Positions 25,076-37,471 of a stretch of DNA of 64,000 bases are shown in pieces; position 1 is the first letter of the stretch; every line of letters starts with the position of its first letter. The notes below the pieces were generated by a model that was not told where the DNA came from, did not search any database, and saw only the letters and a list, made by a program, of their open reading frames with translations. This stretch comes from Phascolomyces articulosus. Lineage: Eukaryota > Mucoromycota > Mucoromycetes > Mucorales > Lichtheimiaceae. The stretch is taken from assembly GCA_025677815.1 (NCBI GenBank), contig JAIXMP010000045.1, positions 124,001 to 188,000 on the forward strand. The letters run 5' to 3'. A program made the position numbers and the translations under genes.

Positions 25076-27467
25076 TAACATAAAATATTCTATGATAAGG
25101 TACATGGGATAGTTTGGCTTTGTAGCTATATAATAATCGATGAAGGTAAAGGTGGAGAATTCAGCGATTTAAACAATAAGAAGTGTTAAGTCTGTTTTTT
25201 CTGGGTGTCTTCAATCAATAATTTACAACATGTAGTGAAAACGTATACGTATGTAACAAATATTAAAAGTACAATATGCTTATTCAAATAATAATACATG
25301 TACTAACATCAGCAAAACCATAAACAAAGGACATCTTTTATATTATCATCGATATCCTATTATATTTTCAAAGTTGATAGTTGTATAATATATTATGCTG
25401 CCAAACTACAATATATTGTATGCCTTTAATAATACTCTAGTGACCAATGATATTATTACATATTTAAACCCGTCTCTTTCATTCTTTTTCTATTTAGCCT
25501 AATGCTACCTGCATCAATTATCATCACCGATAAACATATATAGATAAATAATTGTATAGGTTCAAGTAGCTTTTAAATAACCAATAAATAAACAATAATA
25601 TATAGTTACATCGTTCTACTATAATCTGATTTTGCTGAACGCCACAACTTTGCATATTAAGATTATATGTATGTGAGGATTATTTATTTATTTCTCCTTA
25701 GGAGCAAGTTTTTGTCACCGATTTTGATATGCTCCAGACCGTCCTGCACACAAAGCGGGAAGAAAGAATCCTAAACTATTGTTACATATATTTACGTACA
25801 GCTTTATTTTTCGCTTGAACCCTCCTTTTCTTCGATAGATTCAACTATCAATGGCCAAAGCATTACACGTACATACTTTATCATTTTTGATATTTATCGA
25901 GGACCAATAATAGTAGAACTTATGTATATGAAGAGGCAAGAAAAAAAAACTATTATTACAACATGCATTTGATAAGAAAACATATCGTCAGAGTATGTAT
26001 ACTATAAACTCTACGTATAATAATAAATAATATGTATCGCTTTGATTATGAAATAAGTATTGTGCTGTATAGTAGAAGAGTCTTTCCTATAATATGATAT
26101 ATTTTGCCTTCTACCTCAAGATTAACAAAAGGTTTTAAAGTCGTGGCATCATTTCGTCAACTACACAACACGATTATTAACATACACCCATGTACTATGT
26201 ACTATTGGTGATAATCACACTTGAAAGAATCATACCATCAAGGGCAAGGATAAATTCAGCTTACCTCTTCTCACGTTGAACATTTCAAAAACTTACTGTT
26301 GATCGACAGCCCAACATTACAAGTAATTTCCTATGCTGTTATTCATATGAATTATCAAATTCCTGTCTTTTGCAACCCAACGTAATATCTGTTTACAAGG
26401 TTTATATATTATTTAATTGATTTATATTCGTTCAACAGCTTCTTATTTGCCAAATATTAATAATACACATTCTTTGAGTCTTCAATAAAAGACACATTAC
26501 TCGTGGACCTAATTATTAATCATTAAAGGGAATAAGAATGTGCCGTATCTTGTACAATTTCATTGTTCATTAACAACGAATTGCTGCTTTATAATAATAT
26601 TTAATGGTCGTAATAAAAAAAAAGAAGGGTTAGGCTGAGACAATTAAGTCAAATTGAAAAAAATCAGGAACCACGACATATAATTTCTATGACAGGGAAG
26701 GATCGACAAAAGAAAGTTAAAATCAACGTGTTTTTTTTTGTATGTAATATGAAATTTATTATACATTTCTATCACACAAACACCAAGAAACCTAATAATC
26801 CAATCGATAATCCCCTTTTTCTCCTCGTTTTTATCGATTCTATATCTATCAGAACTCTTGTTCTAGATCATGAATGATGTGGGTCTGTTTCATACTATGT
26901 GTATATACATAGTCCTTACATGTTATTTATGATGATGATGATATGCAAGTTGAATTTTATTTTACAAAAAAAAATAAACAAAGAAAAAACATTTTCCCAT
27001 GGATAATTATTACTTTATTATAATGTATGATATATTCAAAGGCTGTGGGAAGTAAAAACAAGCTATTATTATAAGGTAAAGAGGAAGAGGACACAGACCA
27101 ATTCACAAATTATATAAGAAATGGCAGAAACTAAAAAATATAGCTCATCTACACTAAGAAATTAATTAAAAAAAAGTCTCGAACCCAACAGTTTAAGCAC
27201 ATATAAGAAAAAAAAAACACGTTTGGAATGATCTAAAATAGGGTCTTCCAAATTATCGTTTAAGCACTGGCAAACTTGACTTTTTGGTGACCCTTTTTTT
27301 TAAGCTTTCATATTCCGAAACCCATAATTTATATTTTTCTTCCATAGAGCACCAGAAACATCACACGCACAAAAAGCAACCAAGCATCTTTTTCTTCTTT
27401 CTTTTCTTTCTCACCTTTTTCTTTTCTTCTTTTTCCTTCTTTTTTCTTTTTATTCTTGTAAAAAAAA
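25076..27467. other. Gene desert, second part
   Basis: Very AT-rich and without convincing frames. The last few hundred bases (27280-27467), with a CT-rich tract before the ATG, are the likely promoter and leader of the pseudokinase gene. Confidence 0.45.
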
Positions 27468-29538
27468 ATGCTATTACAATACCTAATACCATCAGACGCC
27501 AAGTTTTATACAGAATACGCTGTACCGCTTGTTGCATCGTGTCCAAAACGTTTTGACTTGGATGGTTTTCAAGCATTATCACCAAGGAAACAAATACAAC
27601 AACCATCCTCACCTTCATCATCCACAGAAGAAGAATTTTATGATTTCGAAACAGCATTTCAACATTTTCAACAAGATACGAACGCTCAATATGAAATGCA
27701 CCCAAGGTTTGGGCGATATGCAAGTAAGATGCATCTAGTGTGAATACTTTTATGATTAACTTTTTAAAAAAATTTGGTTTTTTTTGGGGTCTCTCAATAG
27801 GTATGGGATGTGGCGGACCAATGGTATCAGAAATGGACTGTGATTTTTTCAATCGATCATTTATGGAATTGGGTTCCTATTCATGAATATGAACAACAAC
27901 AACAGCAACAACAAGAGGCGTTGACATCGCCTATCGCTTCTTCATCATCCTCGGAAGCGTTACAACGACCGTTCCAGCCCACTACCATAGAACCTTGGTT
28001 AAATCATATTTCCCAGCGGCATAATATTCATCCGAACCATCGACAATTATTGGAACGTATCTATGGTCAACTGGTAAAAATCAATCAAACCAATCGACCT
28101 TTGGCATTGATGGGGGCAGGTGCTTTGAATACATTACCTTTTTTTGCTCCTTCTTGGTTTGTTGAAAAAGAACCTCAAAGACATGGTGGTGCAAAAGAAG
28201 GTCTGGCCGCGTCTTTTGTCGCACGGTTTGTGCCACCTTATCGCCTGACTCATGTGCCGGAACGTTGGGATCGTGTGTTTTTAAAAGGCTTGACAGTGAT
28301 GGATCTAACGCGTCAGGTGAGTTTTTTGTTATTGTTGTTGTTTCCCTTTCATCCAATCATGGGTCATCGGGTTCCAGAACATATTTTTTATTTTTGTTCA
28401 ATCCATCCATCATTTCTTTTTCTTTCCTAATACATGATCAACAACATCCTATGTACCATCAAACAACTCCTTTTTTATTATTATTTCATCCACATTCTCT
28501 TTCTCGATCACCGACATCATCATTCATTCATTCAAACAATGTCCACTTTCTCTCATGTAGTTCATGGTTGAACCCAACTATTTCTTTTCAACGATCCCCA
28601 TTCTTGGATTGACACTCCATTTTGATCCCAACACGGGTTACAGTTACCTCGTCCTGGTACTGAAAAAGGCCCCTTATGGTAGTCTTGAAGAGAGTCTGGA
28701 GCGCGAGATCCCAACCAATTATGATAAACCACGTGCATTGGCTTTGAGTGTAACAAAACGTATCAAGGATCTACATTGGGAATTTGTTCATGGCAATGTA
28801 CATCCACGTAACATTTTACTCAGTTTTGCAGATACTATTGGTGATTTGGCTGATATTACTTTTATGCAACGTAATTCTCAAAGTGAACATTATTGTTGTC
28901 ATCAAGGTGGGCGATGGCCTTATATTGCTCCCGAGTTTTGTACCACACGTCATAATCAACAAGCACAACAATCCGAGGAAAGAGGACAACAAGGAGGAGC
29001 AGGAATAGGGATTGGAAGAGTTGGAGTAGGAAGGGAGCGTCATCATTCACATGAAGAAACAAGTGAAAGCAGTGAAAGCAGTAGCAGACAAGGTGCTCCA
29101 TTGACATCCGCAGCCGATATTTACGCGTTAGGTATCATCTTGTGGCAATTGGTATCACGCATTACATTTCCAGACAATGCATTGATTGACCCCCATGTTT
29201 ACCGTATTGAGCCTATTCCGGGTATCATGAAAGAATGGGAGGATTTGATTGCGGATTGTTTGCAACCAGACCCTGGAAAAAGACCTAATGCTTATACCGT
29301 TTATCGTCGATTGGAAAAGATTCCTGAACATGTTGATCTAGACCCTCAAGTGATTCAATATATTCATCAACGACAACTAGAATCCAAACAGTTTTTACAA
29401 GGTCATCAATTATCTGAATCTGAATCTACCTTGGCTGAGATGGATCAAGACCATGTTTGGACTGCATCTGTAACGCGTTGGGTGAATCATGGTCTCGACA
29501 AGTATCCTAATCTGGTTCAACGTTTCGATGTCTTATGA
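27468..29538 (+). CDS. Kinase-fold protein, probable pseudokinase
   Basis: Three exons are proposed, 27468-27737, 27801-28316 and 28561-29538, giving 587 aa. The C-terminal 320 residues follow the protein-kinase C-lobe plan: hinge-like SYLVLVLKKAPYGSLEESL, a catalytic loop reading FVHGNVHPRNILL, a DFG position reading GDLAD, the APE motif in WPYIAPEFC, DIYALGIILWQL, and the closing Arg in PGKRPNAYTVYRRL. The HRD aspartate is replaced (HGN) and DFG is DLA, so no phosphotransfer is expected. No Gly-rich loop or VAIK lysine is obvious in the N-terminal half. An inserted Gln/Gly/Ser-rich loop separates APE from subdomain IX. The first intron needs a GTGTGA donor to hold frame, because the better GTAAGA 14 nt upstream does not. 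Partner unknown. Confidence 0.65.
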
Positions 29539-29958
29539 TCTGTTTCTTTTGTTTCTTCTTTTTAGTGATAGTAGGATGCGATTATTAATACAATGAAATG
29601 ACATCTTTTAACCAATCCTTTTTTCAATTTCCACATTTGTCACCTCCCCCCCAAAATAAACAATCGTTCCATCTTTTTCCCCTTTTTTTCTTTTCATGTT
29701 GTCTATAAACAACAGCAACAAACATTTTTCTTTCTATGTAAAACATACAAACTCCAATTTGTCTATCAACAAAAAATAATAATATGAAATTCTTTACACA
29801 TTATATTATTATACATTAATACTACCAATAACAAACAAACAATGTTTTCATTCGTACTCTCTCTCTCTCATTTTCTTTTTTTTATGTATGTAGTAGTAAG
29901 TAGTAGTTTCTCGTTAATATGATAACTTTTTCCTTTTATTATATGTTGTTTGTATATA
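29539..29958. other. Intergenic between convergent genes
   Basis: Shared 3' flank of the pseudokinase gene and the HECT ligase gene. It is T- and C-rich early, with a CT repeat near 29858-29870, and holds no gene. Confidence 0.5.
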
Positions 29959-32900
29959 TTAAGACAAATCAAATCCTGCTTCGGCATTAATAGCATAAGA
30001 CAGTTTCCTATAAAGTAAAACATAAAGAAAAGACATTCACATGATGAGTCAAGATGATCAAACGTTATACTCTAATTGTATATTTATATATACTCTCTCT
30101 CTTGAGTACTACCACTTACTCTCGTAAGATAGAATAACTGCTAAACTGAGGTAGTTTTAATAAATTTATACAAGTCGAACTTGTAGGTAACCTTCCATCA
30201 TCCGCTCCTGCTAATCGAATACAAAGTTGAGGTCGTAATTCTTTAAATCCTAAAAGTGGAGGCCTTGAGCATGAGGTAACAAATTTGACAAATTTCATGC
30301 GTTGCTCATTATCAAAACTATACAATGCTTTCCATAGATTTCTGACATTATCATCATTTTCGGTGAATCCTGAATACACTGTATGGGCTCGAAGGTCTTC
30401 TAAATCGATAGGGACAGAGGCACCTCCTAGTAACACTTGTAATTCGGCCTATAAGTCATGCACTGTTGTTAGAGAATCATTTCTTTCAAAATCTATCAAA
30501 TAATGGAAACGTCGCTTGAAAAAAATAAATAAATAAAGAACAAAATGTGTAGCGTTACCTGATTAAACATTCTTAACCATTTAATATCCACAATGGTTGA
30601 TAACCCTCTGAAAAATGCTCGGGATTGCTTTGCAATTTGTATATTTAATCGATAATTCGCAACATGATAGACATAACGAATACGATTGGCATTCGTCACT
30701 GGTATATTACTTCCATTGTAAATTAAATCTATTGTTCTAGCTTTACCGTATTCTAATAAATGATGTTATTGGGGTTGGTTAGGATTTATCTGGTACATAT
30801 TTATTCCTGATGAACTAACCCTCCCTCCAAAAAAAGTGTATCACATTACTCACCATTGTCAGTTATCGAGAAATCTAGGGATAAATCTTCAACATTGCCT
30901 TGGAAGTTTTTCACGGCAATAAGACCATTATAAAGTTCCGGATCAAGTGATGGTAAATCATCCACTATAGAATAACATAGGTACACACATACATACAGGA
31001 ATGGGTTAGTTTCCAACAATGGGCTTAGGAAAAACGAATGATCATGACTTACAATAATTCATGCCACCTAAACATTTCTTTAAAAAGAATTCAGCAAACG
31101 CAACATCCAGCAATATGCCTTCATACACGGCTTTTCCGATGATTAATCCCAAAAATTCAAAGTAAGCCAATTGACTCGCTATATATATATATATATAGAC
31201 AGATTATAAAAGGATAAGTAAGTCTATGCATTATCATATAAAAGGGAAAAAAGAAAATATTAAGATTGTCACACAGCATTGGGTTTATGCAACATTACTT
31301 ACATCCAGTTGCATATTCACTAGGGTTTGGGTACAAGAGTTGATCAGGCGTTGCTCGGAAAAGTCCATAGTTGGTATCAAAGGCCTCACGTCCAAGACTA
31401 AATGATTCATTATCAATCACGGTTCATATGAGTACGTGTAATTTTATTTTACCGTTATTATTATAAATAGATAGACTCATAGTGGTAACACAATTTACCA
31501 TCTCTCCTCTTTCACCTTTTCTTCTTATTCCGATTTTTATAGTTTACCTTGTAAGAAATTCTTTAAAAACACCACCACCATCAATACCTGCTTCTTGAAG
31601 GCCAAACTCATCCACAAATCCAATAGATATTTTTTTCTTCAGATCAGGTCCTATCAATAATAATAATAATAATAATAATAAACATAAGTTTCTTCTAGAT
31701 CATCAGGTATGATATATCTATGCAAGTGAGTGGGTAATACAACTTATTATTATTTACCCAACTTGTATAATTCGTCAAAACCATCTTCAAACACATGATC
31801 TCGACGGATGGTGACTTCCGCTGCAGGTCGAATAAAATGGAAAGAATCAAGGGCATTGCGTCGTCTATCATTTTGTACAAACATTCGAAATATTTCTACA
31901 CGTTGTTCAAATGGAATGACAAAGGGTATATTGTTCAACACACCCAATCTTGGACTTAATAAAGCAAGACGTGCTTTGGATGGTTGTCGTCGTGTTGTTC
32001 TTTGTTGTTGCTCTGGATCATTTTCAAGTGAATATTCTTCAGCAACGGCATCACTAGAGAACCCTTCGGTATCTAGTTTTTTAATGAGCCAATGATCTGC
32101 TGGACAAAAAGATCGTCGAGAACTAAAGTATAGATATATCGAAAGTAAATGAATCTGTCAAGAAATAAAGCAGTGTTTTTGTTGTAAAATAGAATGTGGT
32201 TTTTTGTTTGCTTACTCTCTTGTGTGTATTTGCTGTAAAACTCGAGTTACTGTATTTCTTAATTGAGATATCCGAATACCTGTTGTACCAAGCATACTGT
32301 CCATATCCAATTCCCCAGTTCTCCAGAATAGAGTAAATGCAATATTCTATTTTGTTTATACAATATCATCAGTTTGTCGTGTCAACCGATATACAATTAA
32401 ATTCCACCCTCCTGCTCCCCTGTACCTTAAGATGTCGACTAAATTTTACAGTTTGCTGTAATGTGAGTTGGTTACTTAAAGTTTTCTTGTCAAAGAATTC
32501 ATCATCACCAATGGTTAACAGTAATCGGGTATACATTTCACAAAGTAAATATAATGTAGCCCAGATCTCTGTGCCACTATCATCTATACATCCACGTTAT
32601 TATTAGCATATATAACTGCTTCTTTATTTAGAAGCACTTCCTCCTTTCCCTCCTATTCCATCTTTTTACTTTACCAGTAATAGCTCGTAATGCATCCGGA
32701 AGATGAGACACGATTCCATCATCATCATCAAAAATACCAGCAAATGGATGATTCGACCAAGCTTTCCAAAAGAATTGTGCTAAATGAATGGGTTGTGTTT
32801 TGCTTGTATCGGACCACCAACGATGGTACAATAATGTATTGAGAAGAGCATCTTTTTTCGATGGCCATTGAATAATCAAAGCATCAAATAAACATGCCAT

Positions 32901-34744
32901 ATCACTTGATATTTGTTGAATATTCAAAGATGATTCCGTTGTGGTTGTGGCTGTTGTTGTTGCCACTAAATTGATAAAGTGGCGTACTAAAATATCTATA
33001 TGTTGTGTGTCGTACAAAGATTCCAATCGTTCTTTGATTCGAGGATCGACTTGTCGAGGTGCTTCTGCTATGATGGTGACCTGGTTCTGGATATTCGATT
33101 CTTCTTCTGATTCATCTGAAAGATCAGAATCTATACATCCTCCCCACACAGTGGAAATTGTTAATATACATTATTCTATATCGAAATCTCACTTGCTCCC
33201 TTCTCCTCCCCTTGCTTTTCCTTCAGAATTCATACCTTGTTGTATGGGTTGCATCCTCTTTGGTTCTGCAAAATAAGATGTTGATATGTTGGATAAAAGT
33301 GATTGGATGGATTTGGCATATAATTCCTATTTAATATTCAGATAAGTAAAAAAGAAAAAGAAAGGTTATGTCCTTAATCAAGCTTTTTATTCTTCTCCAT
33401 GGGTATTAAAACTTCCTTTCCTAATTCCTGTAAACCTACCAGGGCTCTTTCAAGGTATATATCCGGTTGAATTTTAGCCAATTGCGTAATATTCATCAAT
33501 AAATTCGCCACACGTTCATCTTGATGAGCCCATACTTGACGACTATTCAATCGAATCACGGATGTTAATACTGCTTCAAACGGCAATTCTTTCATATATT
33601 GTTCTGACAGTGTAGGTGTGAGCGTATCTACAAAAAATGGGATGGACAGGATATCTTGAACAATCAGGTCCAGAATAAGATCTCGATCCAAGTGGTCTTT
33701 CTTTTCATCCTCCTGTCGTGTTGTGGTGGATCCACTATAACTACTACTATTGCCGCCACTACCACCACCAAATAATCCGGACATGATGACTGGCTTGGCA
33801 AAGACAGGTTGTTGGTATTGATGCAAGCTGGAAGGTGCTAAATCATAAGGAGGTTGACATCGAATAATGTTGGTAATGATATCTAATGCATCGCTGACTA
33901 ACAGTGGTTCCGAAAATTCAATAAGAGGTCGAATGGATTGGAGAAGATTTCCATAAATAAGAACATGTGTTGTGATCCGTAAATAGGCATTTCGTTCGGT
34001 TGCATAACTATCGGGGTTCATAGCGACGGCCATAAATTGAAGAATGGGTTGCGTATCTCTATAACTAATTGTTGGTTATTAAAGCTTTCCTCCTTCCCTT
34101 TCCTTTCTTTCTTTCCATGGTGTATATACCTTGATGTAACATTGATCAAAGGTAATAAAACCTTGTTAATAAAAATAATAATGCGCCATGTCCATGTTTC
34201 TATATCTTCTTTTGATTGTTGTTGTTGAAAAAGTCGATGTAAAGTTATTGTACTCGACGCGTCTTTTGTTGTTGTTGTACTTGTTGATAAGAATATATTA
34301 CAAAACTGATTGGTCATGAGTGTATCGTACGTTCCATTATTATAAACGATCGAAAAGAGTTGCATGCATTGAGCGAGTGTGTCATTATTACTGTTATCGT
34401 TACTAAGTTGTTGTAAAAGATTATGCAGATCGTTTCGATGGTGTTGACGAATGATGCCAGCTTCTTTTCTTCCACGAAAACTTGCCTTTATATACAACCC
34501 CACAAAAAAAGCCCCCCACTCCATTGGTGAATATATGTTGGAATTTATTGATGAATAATCATATTCTAAAACAGATATATACCTGGATCTGGATTGCACT
34601 TTTTTGTTTTAATCGTTCTAGTTCTCTTGCTCGTCTATCCGCCTGTGCTTTAGCCATTAAAGACTTTTTATCCTCTCGGTTGCGGATTCCTCCGAGATTA
34701 ATATTACGTTTCGGTTTGAAATTACCGTCAAAACTAAAGTTCAT
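29959..34744 (-). CDS. HUL5: HECT E3 ubiquitin ligase, Hul5/UBE3C type
   Basis: Proteasome-associated E3 that extends ubiquitin chains on stalled or misfolded substrates. A many-exon minus-strand gene begins [20 protein letters not shown], then [18 protein letters not shown] and an IQ-like helix (SAIQIQ...[10 protein letters not shown]), the N-terminal signature of UBE3C/Hul5. The middle is a helical, weakly conserved region. The C-terminal HECT domain is read through exons between about 32.1 and 30.0 kb. It ends with the catalytic cysteine in [16 protein letters not shown] and the tail [15 protein letters not shown], so the domain is complete. The start is the first ATG of the conserved block. 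Exact internal splice sites were not all resolved. One intron carries an (AAT)n run at 31652-31681. Confidence 0.9.
31652..31681. repeat. (AAT)n microsatellite in HUL5 intron
   Basis: About ten tandem AAT units lie in an intron of the HECT ligase gene. Confidence 0.85.
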
Positions 34745-35379
34745 GGAAGGGAATATGTATGTATTGGAGGAGGAAAAAAAGAAGAGGAAGAAGGAGGGGG
34801 AGAAAGGGCTAGTAGGGAAGTCAGTCTATTATTATATATATTGGCTTAGCTTAAATTTGCAGGTGTATTGTATGAAATCGAAACATCTGGCAAAAAAGAT
34901 TGCTTACGAATGCATTTAAGCCGATACGACCCTTTATAGATATCTTATTACGTCGCTTTTGTTTTACTTCAGAGTTATTTCCATGTACTCCCTACCATAC
35001 GATATGCTATCATTCTTTATATTGTCATGTATATTATAGTACCAAACATATGAACAGCAAAATGTAGCAAGTAGTGTTAGTACGTAGTACTTTTCAATGT
35101 CACAAGTATTTTTTGACCTTTATTCTTCAATTGTAATGTTTACTTCATTTTGAAATAATATCCTACTCTTTGATACTGATATAATTTCATCAAGTGACAC
35201 TTGACAAAAAAATAAAAACGAAAGCCCTAGTATATTGCATGATATGGCTAAAATAAAGGGGAATCGACTGATTTCCAAATCTGGAGGAGCGCCACTCTCT
35301 ATTGATTATTGTTAAAGCAATCTGCCGCTCTCTCTTTTTTTTTTACGTAGCGCGCCGTCAAACTTCTCAAAAACTTCCC
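34745..35379. other. Divergent promoter region, HUL5 and GCP5
   Basis: The 635-nt space between two divergent starts. It contains a GA/AG-rich tract just upstream of HUL5 (34765-34810) and a GC island, TAGCGCGCCGTC, about 30 nt before the GCP5 ATG. No gene is seen. Confidence 0.5.
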
Positions 35380-37423
35380 ATGGCACCTTATGATAAGCTA
35401 TTACGCGATTTGACGGAACACTGGCTTTGTACAAAAGTATGTGTTCCTCTACATATTTCTCTATATCATGCTTGAACATGCCGATATGAATATTCATTAT
35501 AAATACATACAAAAATATAGGCAGACGATCAATTAATACAATCACTTCACAACACCTTGACACGTTTTCGAGCCACCAGTACCGATGAATTTTCAATAGA
35601 TAGACGATGGGAAAGTCTTTGTGAAAAGATCAGTATAAAAGGCCAAGGCGATTTAGCACAGAATTTACGAGTGTTAAAGACAGAACTTTTCGATCCTAAT
35701 AATGACACGAGTGCATCGTCTTCCATGCATAATACGACGACTCCGGTAAGAAAAAAAAAAAAAAAGAGACGGAACAACAGCCCGCTTCAATTTTTTTTTA
35801 ATACGCGTTCTATTTTTTACTCATACGATGATATCGTTATTTTACTTAAGGCTCAGGAACGTATCGTCAAATATGATACACTTTCTTTGATATTAGCACT
35901 ATCTCAAGGCACACAACCTGATTATCTCCCACGTACCAGGAATACATCCTCTGGGATATTAAACGAAAAAGAATTATGGAACCAGATCATGGAAGAAGAG
36001 CCCTTGGGTGGAGATCATTGGAAACAATGGTCCGAGGATGAGGATGAGGATCTTGATGATATGACGAGTACTGATTCTGATCAGCTGGTATGGGATCATG
36101 AACGCTATGCTCAATTTCAACGTGATCGACGATTGGAAGAAGAACAAAGTTCTCATATAGCGACCACCAGGGCAGCAGCAAGAGATGCCATGTTGGAGCA
36201 AAGAATGGATGAGATAAAGGAAAATATCAACCTAAACGATGACAATGATCTGCGATTATTGAAGGAACGACAATATTGGAGGGAAATAAATGAAGAAAAT
36301 GATCAACATATCTCTGAAGCGGATAGTATACGTGAAGTTCTTTTTCTCTTGCGTGGTTATACAAGTATTCTCTTTCAGAAAACAAGATTTCCATCCAATG
36401 CTGTTGGTACCCAACATTTTGAGGTAAAGAATACTGTATGCTTTATTCATGTAGCATCCTCTTATCTTTTGGACAGTGGCACAGATTTTAAGTTTTCTCT
36501 CTCCCTTCGGTAATAGATCAATCCTCGATCATTGACTTTGAAACATCTTAGCCAAAATGCATTGATTGGAATTCTGGATGAATTTTGCCACTATGGTAAT
36601 ATGATATATAATTTACGTGAGTGGAGTAATAATAAGTAAGATTATTTTCATTTTTTTTTTCGAGCTGGAAAGGGGAGAGGTTTCTTTAATAGTCAATAAG
36701 GCTGCGATTTAATAAACATAAAATCCTCGACATTGATTATAAAAAAATTAGATCGATCCATGATGATACATTGGGTCAAACATGCACAGCTTTTGCTATT
36801 TGTGTTGCAAAACTCTTGCAAGATTTCGAAATGCTATTATCTGATCTAGAAGTCCATTATTGTAAGCTTGGTAAAGTATTATTATTATCAATTTATTTTG
36901 AGCGGCGAGTGAACAGTTGCAATTATCTAATGTGTTGAAGAAATGAAAGCTGATATGGTATTACCTTTTCAAAAAGATGAGCAATCTGTCATATCGTTGC
37001 TACAGTTGAAAGAATCACTCAACGATCCAATCCAGGCATTCAAAACGATTTATGATATAATTATAGAAAGTCCTGTACGTGGTAAGTTGAGATTATGATG
37101 ATCATTATTATCGGTGTTTTTGAATCAAAAGAATAAAACACTTTATAGGTAAGAAAAAAAGTAACATTTTAAAAAATAACAGATTTAAACAACATTGCTA
37201 CTACACCGCGAGTTATTACAGCAAGAATTTTGAATGGTTTATATAATGGAATTCTTCATGCTCAATTGATTGGGCAAGAGGACACATACGGCACCTTAAT
37301 TCATGTGTTTTGTAAAACAATCAAGCCTTATGGATATTTATTAAATGATTGGATTACTCGAGCATCACTTCAGGGTGATCGTTGCCAAGAATTTTTTATT
37401 CGAAAGTAAGTTATCAGATCGTG

Positions 37424-37471
<48 letters not shown>

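Noticed and set aside
27724..27729. GTAAGA as the first-intron donor of the pseudokinase gene
   Set aside because: It gives a frame mismatch with the next exon and a stop; the GTGTGA donor at 27738 keeps the frame.
31652..31681. (AAT)n run considered as a CRISPR-like or regulatory array
   Set aside because: Pure microsatellite in an intron; CRISPR is not expected in a fungal nuclear genome.
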